Position numbers and translations under genes: made by a program. Under the pieces are notes generated by a model. It was not told where the DNA came from and ran no database searches. It saw only the letters and a list, made by a program, of their open reading frames with translations. Positions 26,664 to 35,138 of a DNA stretch of 64,000 nucleotides are shown here, piece by piece. The stretch's first letter is position 1. Each line of letters begins with the position of its first letter. The DNA comes from Nitrobacter sp047149785 (GTDB lineage: Bacteria; Pseudomonadota; Alphaproteobacteria; Rhizobiales; Xanthobacteraceae): contig NZ_BAAGBE010000001.1 of the NCBI RefSeq assembly GCF_047149785.1, forward strand, positions 2,790,001-2,854,000, in the 5' to 3' direction.

Positions 26664-27629
26664 TCAGGGAGATGCCGAAGGAAATGGGTGAGCCATCTTG
26701 CGAGCGAGGTCGAGCAGGTTTCGGAGTATGGCGCTCTGATTGTAGGGCGACCAGACGGCCGAAAACGCAACCGGCTCCGGTTCGTCGGTGACAGGCAGGA
26801 ACCTGACCCCGGGTGTCGGCAGCAGCGATGATGCCGCCGCGACGATAGTGATGCCGAAGCCTTGCCCGACCATCGACAGCAGCGTGCAGCGTTCCACGTC
26901 AAAGCGCAGGATCGAACGAGTGGGCCAGCGTCCGGCGAGGCGCAACAGGATATGGTCATGCGCCTGGGGTCCGGTGCCGCCGTGGCGGACAAGGAACGTC
27001 TCGCCGGCTAGATCGGCCCAGGTTACGGTGGGCCGTTCGGCGAGACGATGTCGATCCGGCAGCGCAGCCAGAAGCGGTTCGGTCCATATCCGGCGGGAAT
27101 GGCAATCGGGCAGTTCAGGGATGCCCGCGACGAACACGATGTCTAGATGGTCGGCGCGAAGCTGCATCATTGTATCGCGCGCGGTGCCTTCGGTAATCTC
27201 CACGTCGATGCCTGGGTGGTCTTCCCTGTATCGCTCGATCAGTCCAGCGAGGAAGCTGCGCGGGATCAGGGCATGGACGCCGATGCGAAGTCGGCCACAT
27301 TCCCCATGCGCCGCCATGCCGGCCGTTTTCACGGCATGGTCGAGTTGATCGACGCCGACCACAACAAGCTCAACGAAGTGACGGCCGGCTTCCGTCAGCC
27401 GAACGCCTCGCGCATGACGCTCGAACAGGAGGATGCCAAGGTCTTCTTCCAGCGTCTTCACGCGGGCACTCACGCTTGACAGGCTGACGCCCATGGCCTT
27501 GGCAGCATGGCGGAAATTAAGATGTTCGGCGACGGCGAGCGTCTGGATCAACGACGCAAGGGGAATGCGTCCGCGTAGCAAAAGCGACGGCTCAATAGGA
27601 TCTGCAATCTTTCGCAATCGCCGCCGCAT
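26664..27629 (-). CDS. LysR-family transcriptional regulator
   Basis: 321 aa. An N-terminal winged helix-turn-helix (about residues 26-85; NFRHAAKAMGVSLSSVSARVKTLEEDLG) is followed by a periplasmic-binding-protein-like effector domain (RLRIGVHALIPRSFL onward). It is divergent from the TetR gene; the 65-bp gap carries repeated operator-like sequence. LysR proteins usually regulate the divergent gene and themselves. The inducer is unknown. Confidence 0.85.
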   Translation of the reverse strand: MRRRLRKIADPIEPSLLLRGRIPLASLIQTLAVAEHLNFRHAAKAMGVSLSSVSARVKTLEEDLGILLFERHARGVRLTEAGRHFVELVVVGVDQLDHAVKTAGMAAHGECGRLRIGVHALIPRSFLAGLIERYREDHPGIDVEITEGTARDTMMQLRADHLDIVFVAGIPELPDCHSRRIWTEPLLAALPDRHRLAERPTVTWADLAGETFLVRHGGTGPQAHDHILLRLAGRWPTRSILRFDVERCTLLSMVGQGFGITIVAAASSLLPTPGVRFLPVTDEPEPVAFSAVWSPYNQSAILRNLLDLARKMAHPFPSASP

Positions 27630-27659
27630 TCGTCACGTCCGCATCGCGATTGAATCATC

Positions 27660-27693
27660 TTTACAATTGTATAAATTTACACGATGGTATAAA
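27660..27693. promoter_or_regulatory. tandem operator-like repeats between LysR and TetR genes
   Basis: Two imperfect copies lie side by side: TTTACAATTGTATAAA (27660-27675) and TTTACACGATGGTATAAA (27676-27693). The first contains the exact palindrome TACAATTGTA (27662-27671). They end 1 base before the TetR start codon, so a bound protein would cover its ribosome site. TetR autorepression is the simplest reading; LysR binding is possible. Confidence 0.5.
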
Positions 27694-27694
27694 A

Positions 27695-28285
27695 ATGGCA
27701 ATGCTGAAGCGAACAGAACGGTCTCGGAAGCTCATCCTTGACGCAGCGGACGAAGCGTTCCGCGAGTTGGGTTTTGCCAACACGTCGATGGAAGAAATCG
27801 CTACCCGCGCAGGGCTGACACGTAAGACGGTCTACAACCTGTTCAGCTCAAAGGATGAAATCGCGTGGTGGCTCATCGCCCGTGTGGAGGCCGGCGACGA
27901 GGCTTATCGGGTGCGAATAGAAGCAAACGAGGATGTTCGTGTGCTTTTGGAGAAAGTCTTTCTCGACAGCGCGGGCTGGTGCTTAGCCAATCCCTCGCTC
28001 GCGAGACTGGCCCTTGCCCCCACCGAGCGTCCATCTCTTGAACCACCTACCGACCGGCCTTCCTTTCAGCGGCTTGTGCGCGACATTCTTGTTCTCGGCC
28101 AACGTCAGGGCGTCATTCGCACGGACGACGACCCTAATTTCATGTCGCTTGTCCTGCTCGGTGTCTACGGCCAAGCGATGCTTACGGCTCTCGCGGGCGG
28201 CCCGTTCAGCGAAAATGACGTCAAACATATCATCCGCATCGTTATCGAAGGTATCGGCGAGAAATCCCTGCCTTCACTCACTTAG
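27695..28285 (+). CDS. TetR-family transcriptional regulator
   Basis: 196 aa from ATG 27695; an in-frame upstream ATG (27650) would read through the repeats and is less likely. The N-terminal DNA-binding domain (residues 10-57) has the TetR signature LILDAADEAFRELGFANTSMEEIA followed by GLTRKTVYNLFSSKDEI. The C-terminal helical domain binds an unknown ligand. The next gene (DUF4336-like) starts 11 bp downstream, so it is probably in the same transcript and under its control. Confidence 0.88.
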   Translation: MAMLKRTERSRKLILDAADEAFRELGFANTSMEEIATRAGLTRKTVYNLFSSKDEIAWWLIARVEAGDEAYRVRIEANEDVRVLLEKVFLDSAGWCLANPSLARLALAPTERPSLEPPTDRPSFQRLVRDILVLGQRQGVIRTDDDPNFMSLVLLGVYGQAMLTALAGGPFSENDVKHIIRIVIEGIGEKSLPSLT

Positions 28286-28296
28286 AAAGTTTTCCA

Positions 28297-29004
28297 ATGG
28301 TTGGATCGGCGGTGCTGAAAGTACTTGGTCAAGAAATATGGATGGCTGATGGCTCCGATGTCCTGGCCATGATGGGGTTTCGCTATCCAACTCGCATGGC
28401 TGTCATAAAACTGACTAGCAAACGTCTTCTCGTTTGGTCGCCTATCGCGTTGACGACAGAAATTCGCAGCAAGGTCGATGCGCTCGGAGAGGTGCGCTAT
28501 CTGATTGCTCCCAATTCGCTGCATCATCTATTTATCGCGGATTGGAAGCGCGCCTACCCGGACGCAAGGATATATGCAGCACCCGGCTTGCGAGAAAAGC
28601 GCAAGGACATTGACTTTGATAGTGAGCTTGACGGGACACCTCTTCCAGAATGGTCCAATGAGATTGAATATGTCGTAGTGCAAGGCAATTCGATAACGAG
28701 CGAGGTAGTGTTCTTTCATCACAAGAGCGCCACCGTGATCTTTACCGATTTAATCCAGCAGTTTCCCGAAGGTTGGTTTTCAGGCTGGCGCGCTGTCGTG
28801 GCGAAGTTGGACCTCATGATCGGTCGAGAACCATCGGTTCCTCGAAAATTCCGTATGGCTTTCACTAACCGTCATACAGCGCGCGAATCTATCGAACGCA
28901 TCTTGGCTTGGCCGGCCGAGAAGATTCTAATGGCTCATGGGACGCCTGTGATGGAGAACGGCCAAGCATTTTTGCGACGTGAATTCGGATGGCTAGTCGC
29001 CTGA
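28297..29004 (+). CDS. DUF4336-like (metallo-beta-lactamase-fold related) protein
   Basis: 235 aa. The pattern RMAVIKLTSKRLLVWSPIAL, APNSLHHLFIADWK, FFHHKSATVIFTDL and MAHGTPV matches the DUF4336 family, which resembles metallo-beta-lactamase-fold hydrolases and retains His residues in HHLF and AHG. There is no signal peptide. It is 11 bp after the TetR gene and probably co-regulated. The enzymatic role is not established. Confidence 0.7.
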   Translation: MVGSAVLKVLGQEIWMADGSDVLAMMGFRYPTRMAVIKLTSKRLLVWSPIALTTEIRSKVDALGEVRYLIAPNSLHHLFIADWKRAYPDARIYAAPGLREKRKDIDFDSELDGTPLPEWSNEIEYVVVQGNSITSEVVFFHHKSATVIFTDLIQQFPEGWFSGWRAVVAKLDLMIGREPSVPRKFRMAFTNRHTARESIERILAWPAEKILMAHGTPVMENGQAFLRREFGWLVA

Positions 29005-29207
29005 GCAATGTTCCAATCCCCTCTGCCGCCCCAACTGCCACGATACCGATCCGCCCTGCACGACGCCCGCGATCTCGCGGTCGGGTTGGCGGTCGATAAT
29101 AAACCTCCGCAAGACAAGGCTATCCGCTCCGTTGCCTTTGCGCGGCGGTGCCGCGCGATGGCGGGCGGCGCTGCGATATTTGAGGTCTCCGCGCCGCCCG
29201 CCATCGG

Positions 29208-29474
29208 TCACGCCCGATCCTGTGGCGGCTGGATTCCGTCATGTGCGCCTGCTGGGCGGCCCGCGTCGAACGCCGCTTTCCCCTTTTCGACCCACAGCAC
29301 CCGCGCGCGTTGGCCCTCCTCGCTTCGGAGCTTTTCGGCCATCCAGAGCAGCGCGCCGAGGATCATGGCGCGGTCATCGCCGGTCAGGTCCACGATGCCT
29401 GCCTTGATGACAAGGCCACCGAGTTCGATCAGGTGGCGCGTTCTTTTGCGGCGCTCGACCTGCCATGTCCGCAT
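29208..29474 (-). CDS. traD: TraD-like small conjugal transfer protein
   Basis: 88 aa from ATG 29474, which lies 1 base after the traC stop. RTRHLIELGGLVIKAGIVDL is the conserved block of the small TraD protein that accompanies TraC in the Agrobacterium-type transfer set, assisting the relaxase at oriT. It is unrelated to the large F-type TraD coupling protein. About 200 bp between it and the DUF4336 gene hold no other gene. Confidence 0.75.
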   Translation of the reverse strand: MRTWQVERRKRTRHLIELGGLVIKAGIVDLTGDDRAMILGALLWMAEKLRSEEGQRARVLWVEKGKAAFDAGRPAGAHDGIQPPQDRA

Positions 29475-29475
29475 G

Positions 29476-29805
29476 TCATGCCGCGCCCGCGCCGCCTGAT
29501 GCCGGTTGCGGGCCGCGCGGTTGCGATGGAGCACCGCCAGCGTCGCGATCAGGCGCTGATGCAGTTCGTCGCGACCGGCCTTGAAAGAACGCGGCACCGC
29601 GTTTCGCCCATGCCTCCCTCTTTCCGGCATCTTTGGTTTCGGCCAATGCGACCAACGCACCGGCCAGTTCGTCGGCGGTGAGCGCATCGGCCCCGGTGGC
29701 GATGACCAGTTCGCCAAGCTGCTGCACCTTACGGGTTTTGAGTTCCCGCGCCTTGTCCTCCAGCGCCTTCAGTTCCGCGTCATAGTCTCTGGGCTTCCGC
29801 ATCAT
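29476..29805 (-). CDS. traC: TraC-like conjugal transfer protein
   Basis: 109 aa from ATG 29805 (GGAAAGGA upstream). RDYDAELKALEDKARELKTRKVQQLGELVIATGADALTADE matches the N-terminal coiled region of TraC from Ti-type transfer systems. It is divergent from traA with the oriT between, the usual arrangement. The Ala/Gly-rich tail is probably disordered. It is expected to be part of the relaxosome. Confidence 0.75.
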   Translation of the reverse strand: MMRKPRDYDAELKALEDKARELKTRKVQQLGELVIATGADALTADELAGALVALAETKDAGKREAWAKRGAAFFQGRSRRTASAPDRDAGGAPSQPRGPQPASGGAGAA

Positions 29806-29923
29806 TGTGTCCTTTCCCGGTCGCAAGTGGATGATGCAGCAAGGATAGTTGCGCAGACGGAAGAGTGCAGTATTGTTGCCGGGACGGTTTGGCACGGCCC
29901 GGTCCATCCCGAGATTTTTTCGA

Positions 29924-29954
29924 GGGAGGGCGCGCTTATACGTCGTTCCGACGT
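29924..29954 (-). other. RSF1010/Ti-type origin of transfer (oriT)
   Basis: On the minus strand 29938-29924 reads TAAGCGCGCCCTCCC, one base different from the RSF1010-type nic region TAAGTGCGCCCTCCC. Next to it (29940-29954) is the inverted repeat ACGTCG-TTC-CGACGT. In RSF1010 oriT an inverted repeat likewise precedes the nic site. The site lies between divergent traC and traA, where oriT is found in Ti plasmids, and matches the MobQ-type relaxase beside it. Confidence 0.75.
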
Positions 29955-29983
29955 GCGCTTGGCCGTGCCAATGCTTGATCGCG

Positions 29984-32974
29984 ATGGCGATCTATCATCT
30001 TCACGTCAAGGTCATTGGCCGTAAGGCTGGGTCGAGCGCGGTGGCGTCCGCCGCCTACCGCTCGGCCTCGCGGATGCGCGACGAACGCATCGACCGCGTG
30101 CAGGACTTTACCGCCAAGCGCGGCGTCGTCCATTCCGAGGTGCTGTTGCCGGAGAATGCGCCTGAGCAATGGAGCGACCGCGAACAGTTCTGGAACGATG
30201 TGGAGGCGTTCGAGGTGCGCAAGGACGCCCAGCTTGCGCGCGAGGTGGAGTTCGCCATTCCGCGCGAGATGACGCAGCCGCAGGGCATCGAGCTTGCCCG
30301 CGACTTCGCGCAGGCGGAATTTGTCGATCAGGGCATGATCGCAGACCTCAATGTGCATTGGGACATCGGCGAGGACGGGATGCCGAAACCCCATGCGCAT
30401 ATCATGCTCACCATGCGCTCCGTGGACGAGAACGGCTTTGGCCAGAAGGTGCGCGACTGGAACCGCACGGAGATGGTGGAGCGGTGGCGCGAACGCTGGG
30501 CCGAACATGTCAACGAGCGGCTTTCCGAACTCGACATTGATGCGCGGATCGACCACCGCAGCTTTGAGACGCAGGGCATCGGGCTTGAGCCGCAAAGCCA
30601 GATCGGCGCACCGGCCCAAAGGATCGAAGGCGAAGGGATCGAGGCCGCCGACCGTGCGGACATGCACCGCGAGATCGCGCGCAGCAACGGCGCGCGCATC
30701 ATCGCCGATCCTTCCATTGCGCTGGATGCGATCACACATCAGCAATCGACCTTCACACGGCGCGACATGGCGATGTTCGCGCACCGCCACAGCGATGGCA
30801 TCGACCAGTTCAACGAAGTCATGGGCGCGATGCGTGGTTCGCCCGATCTGGTCGGACTCGGGCAAGACGGATGTGGCGAAGATCGCTTCACCACCCGCGA
30901 CATGATCGAGGCGGAACAACGCTTGCATCGTGCGGCGGAAATGATGGCGGAACGCGAACGCCATGAAGTCAATGACCGCGACCGCGAAGCCGCATTGGCG
31001 CGGGCGGAACAGCGGGGCCTTGTCTTGTCCGGTGAGCAGGCCGACGCGCTGGCGCATGTCACGGACGGGCGCGATCTTGGCATTGTCGTCGGTTATGCCG
31101 GGACGGGAAAGAGCGCCATGCTTGGCGTGGCGCGCGAGGCTTGGGAGGCGGCAGGCTTTGAGGTTCGTGGTGTGGCGCTCTCCGGTATCGCGGCGGAGAA
31201 TCTGGAAGGCGGATCGGGCATTGCTTCGCGCACCATCGCCAGCATGGAACACGGCTGGAAGAACGGGCGCGACATGCTCACTTCCCGCGATGTGCTTGTC
31301 ATCGACGAGGCGGGCATGGTCGGCACGCGGCAGTTGGAGCGCGTATTATCTCATGCTGCGAAAACCGGAGCCAAGGTGGTGCTGGTCGGCGATCCGCAGC
31401 AGTTGCAATCCATCGAGGCGGGCGCAGCGTTCCGCTCGATCCATGACCGTCATGGCGGCGTCGAAATTCATGAGGTCCGCCGCCAGCGCGAGGACTGGCA
31501 GCGCGACGCCACCCGCGATCTGGCGGCCGGCAAGACCGGAACGGCGATCCATGCCTATGACCGTCATGGCATGGTGCATGAGGCACAGTCACGCGAGCAG
31601 GCGCGCGGCGATCTGATCGACCGCTGGGACCGCGATCGGCAGACGACACCCGACAAAAGCCGCATCATCCTCACCCACACCAATGCCGAGGTGCGAGAAC
31701 TCAACAAAGCCGCCCGCGACCGGATGCGCGCGGCGGGCGATCTTGGCGAGGATGTGCGCGTCACGGTCGAACGCGACGCGCGCAGTTTTGCCGCCGGAGA
31801 TCGCGTCATGTTCCTGCAAAACGAACGCGGGCTTGGCGTGAAGAACGGTACGCTCGGAACCATCGAGCAGGTTAGCGCCACCAGCTTGACCGTGCAGACC
31901 GACGATGGCCGCTCCGTCGCCTTCGACCTCAAGGATTACAACCGCATCGACCATGGTTATGCCGCGACCATCCACAAGGCTCAGGGCATGACGGTGGATC
32001 GCGTTCATGTGCTGGCGACGCCGGGTATGGACGCCCACGGCAGTTATGTCGCCTTGTCACGCCACCGTGACGGCATGGACTTGCATTATGGCCGCGATGA
32101 CTTCGCCAGTCAGAACCGACTTGTCCGCACCCTGTCACGCGACCGAGCGAAGGACATGGCCTCGGATTACGAGCGCGCCGATCCGGAGCAAAGCTACGCC
32201 GAGCGGCGCGGCATCACCTTCCGCGAGCGTGTCGCCGAGATCGTCAGGAAGATCGTGCCGGAGAAGGTGCGCTCCATGTTCGACGATCTGCACCTGGCCG
32301 CAGACGGCGCGGCCGGTTCAGACGCGGCACAGCGGCCGGAACGGGAAAATGCCGGCATGGAGGCGCAGCGCGGCACCGCAGCGCCGGAGCGGGAGATTGC
32401 CGAAGACCCGGAAGCGGCCTTGCGCCACGCCCGCAGGCAGGCGCTCGTACGCCATGCCCGCGCGTCCGACGCGATCCTTGAGGCCAAGCATCGGAGCCTC
32501 ACCCCTTCCTACGAGCAGCGGCGCGAGCTTGGCGCGGCAAGGCGCGCATTCGATGAGGTGCACCCCCACGGATGGCAGGATGCGGAAGCCGCCTACAGCA
32601 AGGACAACAGCCTCGCCCATGAAGCGGGATCGGGCCAGACTGGCCGCGCCATTCGCGCCCTTCAGCTCGAAACCGAACTCCGCACGGACCCGAACCGCCG
32701 CGCCGACCGCTTCGTGGAACGCTGGCAGAAGCTCGACCAGACCAGCCAGCACCAGTATCAGGCGGGCGATATGTCGGGTTACAAGGCTACGCGGTCGGCG
32801 ATGGGCGACATGGCGAACAGCCTGCAACGCGATCCGCAGCTTGAATCCCTGCTCGCCATCCGCAAGCAGCAACTCGGCATCGGGACCGGGATCGAATCGC
32901 GCCGCAGTCTTGGCCGGGAACTCGCCTTCACGCATGGCCTCGACCTCGGCAGAGGCCGGGGCATCGGACTCTAG
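29984..32974 (+). CDS. traA: MobQ-type conjugative relaxase/helicase TraA
   Basis: 996 aa from ATG 29984. The relaxase domain has AAYRS (Tyr25, probable nicking tyrosine) and the metal-binding His residues in LNVHWD (125) and PHAHI (137, 139). A RecD-like helicase follows, with Walker A GYAGTGKS (370-377) and Walker B VIDEAGMV. The C-terminal 250 residues are charged and helical. It nicks oriT and unwinds the transferred strand. No type IV secretion or coupling-protein genes are in the window, so the island is mobilizable rather than self-transmissible as far as can be seen. Confidence 0.9.
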   Translation: MAIYHLHVKVIGRKAGSSAVASAAYRSASRMRDERIDRVQDFTAKRGVVHSEVLLPENAPEQWSDREQFWNDVEAFEVRKDAQLAREVEFAIPREMTQPQGIELARDFAQAEFVDQGMIADLNVHWDIGEDGMPKPHAHIMLTMRSVDENGFGQKVRDWNRTEMVERWRERWAEHVNERLSELDIDARIDHRSFETQGIGLEPQSQIGAPAQRIEGEGIEAADRADMHREIARSNGARIIADPSIALDAITHQQSTFTRRDMAMFAHRHSDGIDQFNEVMGAMRGSPDLVGLGQDGCGEDRFTTRDMIEAEQRLHRAAEMMAERERHEVNDRDREAALARAEQRGLVLSGEQADALAHVTDGRDLGIVVGYAGTGKSAMLGVAREAWEAAGFEVRGVALSGIAAENLEGGSGIASRTIASMEHGWKNGRDMLTSRDVLVIDEAGMVGTRQLERVLSHAAKTGAKVVLVGDPQQLQSIEAGAAFRSIHDRHGGVEIHEVRRQREDWQRDATRDLAAGKTGTAIHAYDRHGMVHEAQSREQARGDLIDRWDRDRQTTPDKSRIILTHTNAEVRELNKAARDRMRAAGDLGEDVRVTVERDARSFAAGDRVMFLQNERGLGVKNGTLGTIEQVSATSLTVQTDDGRSVAFDLKDYNRIDHGYAATIHKAQGMTVDRVHVLATPGMDAHGSYVALSRHRDGMDLHYGRDDFASQNRLVRTLSRDRAKDMASDYERADPEQSYAERRGITFRERVAEIVRKIVPEKVRSMFDDLHLAADGAAGSDAAQRPERENAGMEAQRGTAAPEREIAEDPEAALRHARRQALVRHARASDAILEAKHRSLTPSYEQRRELGAARRAFDEVHPHGWQDAEAAYSKDNSLAHEAGSGQTGRAIRALQLETELRTDPNRRADRFVERWQKLDQTSQHQYQAGDMSGYKATRSAMGDMANSLQRDPQLESLLAIRKQQLGIGTGIESRRSLGRELAFTHGLDLGRGRGIGL

Positions 32975-33104
32975 ACCCGTCCTATTTGCCGCCGTTCGCC
33001 GTCGATGGCCCGACGACGCCTAAAACTCTCTTGCGCAACGATAAATCCCCGCCCCTGTCTGGTTCAGCAGCAACCAGAAACAGCCAGCAGGAGGCAAGAC
33101 TACC

Positions 33105-33320
33105 ATGCGCCAACCAGAGCGTATCATTCGCCTGAAGACCGTTCTTGCCCGCACCGGCCTGTCCCGGTCCACCATCTACCGCAAGATCGCCGAAGGCACC
33201 TTCCCGCGTCAGATCACGATCAGCACCAACGGCGCGGGCTGGCATGAAACCGATATCGATCGCTGGATCGCAAACCCTGTTGCGTGGCGGCCAGAAGCAG
33301 GTGTTGAAGATGCTCCGTGA
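33105..33320 (+). CDS. alpA: AlpA-family regulator
   Basis: 71 aa. RIIRLKTVLARTGLSRSTIYRKIAEGTFPRQITIS is the MerR-like helix-turn-helix of AlpA, the P4-type regulator that in known islands activates or assists integrase-driven excision. It lies 42 bp from the 3' end of the convergent integrase gene. It probably controls mobility of the restriction/traA island. Confidence 0.88.
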   Translation: MRQPERIIRLKTVLARTGLSRSTIYRKIAEGTFPRQITISTNGAGWHETDIDRWIANPVAWRPEAGVEDAP

Positions 33321-33362
33321 GGCCGTGTGCAGTCGCATTCAGCGCACGAGCGAAGTTTTCCG

Positions 33363-34553
33363 TCATCGCGTTCGTTTCAATTTATCAATACAATCTGCCC
33401 ACGCCTGCATCAATTCAATCCGCTCCGGCCAATAACTCGCCCGGTTATAAGCGCGCCGGATTTCGTTCTGCTCCTGATGCCCGAGCGCAGCCTCGATCAC
33501 GTCAGGCCGAAAACCCCGTTCGTTCAATATCGAGCTTGCCGCCGCCCGGAAACCGTGAGCGGTCATCTCATCTTGGGTGAACCCCATCCGCCGCAGCGCG
33601 GCGTTCATCGCGTTCTCCGACAGGGGACGGGCATTGGAACGGATAGAGGGAAATACGAGCGCGCTCTCGCGTGCGACCTCCTTCACCTCGCGCAGCACAT
33701 CGAGCGCCTGTCGCGAGAGCGGCACATCATGCGGTCTGCGAACCTTCGTGCGCGCGCCGTTGATGCGCCAGACGGCCTCCTCCAGGTTGATCTCTGCCCA
33801 TGTGGCGCCACGGACCTCACCGGGGCGGGTGAAGGTCAGCGCCGTGAACTGGAGAGCACATCGGAGCGTCGGCCAACCGTCATAAGCGTCTACGGCAGCC
33901 AGAAGCGCACCGAGAAGTTTTTCGTCGGTGATCGCGGCCCGGTGCTGCACCTTGGGTGCCTTCAGGGCACCGCGCAAGAGAAGCGTCGGATCGTCCTTGG
34001 CTCGTAGCGTCGCAATAGCAAGCCGGAAGACGGTGCCGATCACGCTACGCAGCCGTCGTGCCGTTTCCCGGCGTCCGCTGCGTTCGATTTTTTGCAGTAG
34101 CGCGAGGATTTCCGCCGGCGTGATGTCCGCGATTGGTCGAGTGCCAAGATCGGGGCCAGCAAGGTCGATAAGCAGCCATCGGTTCTTCGCGACGGTGGAC
34201 ACAGCCGCGCCCTCATCCTCGATTCGTTGAAGATATTCCTCGGCGATGCCTCCGAAGGTGTTCGTCGCCGAGATGACGGCAGTTAGCTTCGCGGCCTTCT
34301 TGTTGGCCCCCGGATCGGTTCCCGAGGCCAACAGCTTCTTGGCCTCGTCGCGCAGCTCGCGCGCCTCAGCGAGGGATACGGTCGGATAGGCACCGTGGGA
34401 GAGCTTCTTCTGCTTCCCGCTGAACCGATACGCTTGGTTCCAGAGCCGCGTGCCGCTCGGCTTCACAAGGAGGTAGAGCCCGCCGCCGTCGGAGAGTTTG
34501 TATTCCGTTGCCCTACCCTTGGCGGTGCGGCACGCCGTATCTGTCAAAGACAT
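33363..34553 (-). CDS. int: P4-type tyrosine integrase of the left island
   Basis: 396 aa. An N-terminal DUF4102 arm-binding domain (YKLSDGGGLYLLV..GTRLW, residues 17-40) and a core-binding domain are followed by a catalytic domain with TRPGEVRGATW (Arg), HGFRAAASS (HxxR) and LGHQEQNEIRRAYNRA (His and Tyr). It appears complete. Its start faces the tRNA-Phe-derived repeat at 34753, about 200 bp away, with candidate arm sites between. P4-type integrases commonly use tRNA 3' ends, so its own att site may be this same repeat; the other end of this island was not found in the window. Confidence 0.88.
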   Translation of the reverse strand: MSLTDTACRTAKGRATEYKLSDGGGLYLLVKPSGTRLWNQAYRFSGKQKKLSHGAYPTVSLAEARELRDEAKKLLASGTDPGANKKAAKLTAVISATNTFGGIAEEYLQRIEDEGAAVSTVAKNRWLLIDLAGPDLGTRPIADITPAEILALLQKIERSGRRETARRLRSVIGTVFRLAIATLRAKDDPTLLLRGALKAPKVQHRAAITDEKLLGALLAAVDAYDGWPTLRCALQFTALTFTRPGEVRGATWAEINLEEAVWRINGARTKVRRPHDVPLSRQALDVLREVKEVARESALVFPSIRSNARPLSENAMNAALRRMGFTQDEMTAHGFRAAASSILNERGFRPDVIEAALGHQEQNEIRRAYNRASYWPERIELMQAWADCIDKLKRTR

Positions 34554-34566
34554 TGACGCCTCCCGA

Positions 34567-34619
34567 TTGTTGGCCTCAGGCCAACAAATACCGAGATGAG
34601 GCCAACATCAAGGCCAACA
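34567..34619. repeat. AGGCCAACA repeats upstream of the P4-type integrase
   Basis: AGGCCAACA occurs at 34578-34586, 34599-34607 and 34611-34619, and its complement TGTTGGCCT at 34568-34576. The inverted pair makes a perfect 21-bp palindrome at 34567-34587. The cluster begins 13 bp upstream of the integrase start, a position typical of integrase arm-type sites that also allow autoregulation. Confidence 0.55.
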
Positions 34620-34752
34620 AATTTGTGGGATCGGATGATATTCGAAGATGCAGATTGAGACGAGCGGTGGCGTCAAAATTCAAAAATATTCAGTTACTTC
34701 AATCAATTATGAGGCAGAATGAGGCGTTCTGAGACAACGGGAGAAAAAGGTG

Positions 34753-34770
34753 ATGGTGCCCAGGGGCGGG
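34753..34770 (+). repeat. attL (direct repeat, tRNA-Phe 3' end copy)
   Basis: ATGGTGCCCAGGGGCGGG, identical to 51392-51409. To its right the sequence continues in frame as codons RKKKRRDK and a stop, the likely native end of the element's integrase. It also lies about 200 bp from the start of the P4-type integrase of the left island. Confidence 0.9.
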
Positions 34771-34937
34771 CGCAAAAAGAAGCGCAGAGACAAGTAGTTA
34801 CGTGAGGTGGGAAATTCGTTTTGTTTCCCACTATTCCATAGCTTTTTGATTGCCCGTTCCCACCGATTTAACGGCGGCGGTTCGATTCCCAAAAGCGGAA
34901 TCGAATTGACGCGATCTGCAACACAACAGGAAAACCC

Positions 34938-35138
34938 ATGAGAGTCATTTCTATATCGCCCCCGCAGGGCGACCGCGAAGTCGCGCGCGCATCCATCGAG
35001 TTTGATGGTGGTGTCCGCCTTCACAACATCAAGATCACCGACCGCGGCGTGTTCGCACGCGATGCCAGCTTTGACCAGAGGGCCGTGAAGACCATCCTCG
35101 ACCATGTGAGGCGCTCGCCTAATGACCACCGAAGCTAA
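34938..35138 (+). CDS. small conserved phage-type hypothetical protein
   Basis: 66 aa with a CAGGAAA ribosome site. The sequence MRVISISPPQGD...ASIEFDGGVRLHNIKI is a small beta-rich protein of a type seen in alphaproteobacterial prophages, with no known function. A 21-codon relic with the same beginning is at 49507. Its stop overlaps the replication gene start by 17 nt, so the two are coupled. It is the first gene after attL. Confidence 0.6.
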   Translation: MRVISISPPQGDREVARASIEFDGGVRLHNIKITDRGVFARDASFDQRAVKTILDHVRRSPNDHRS

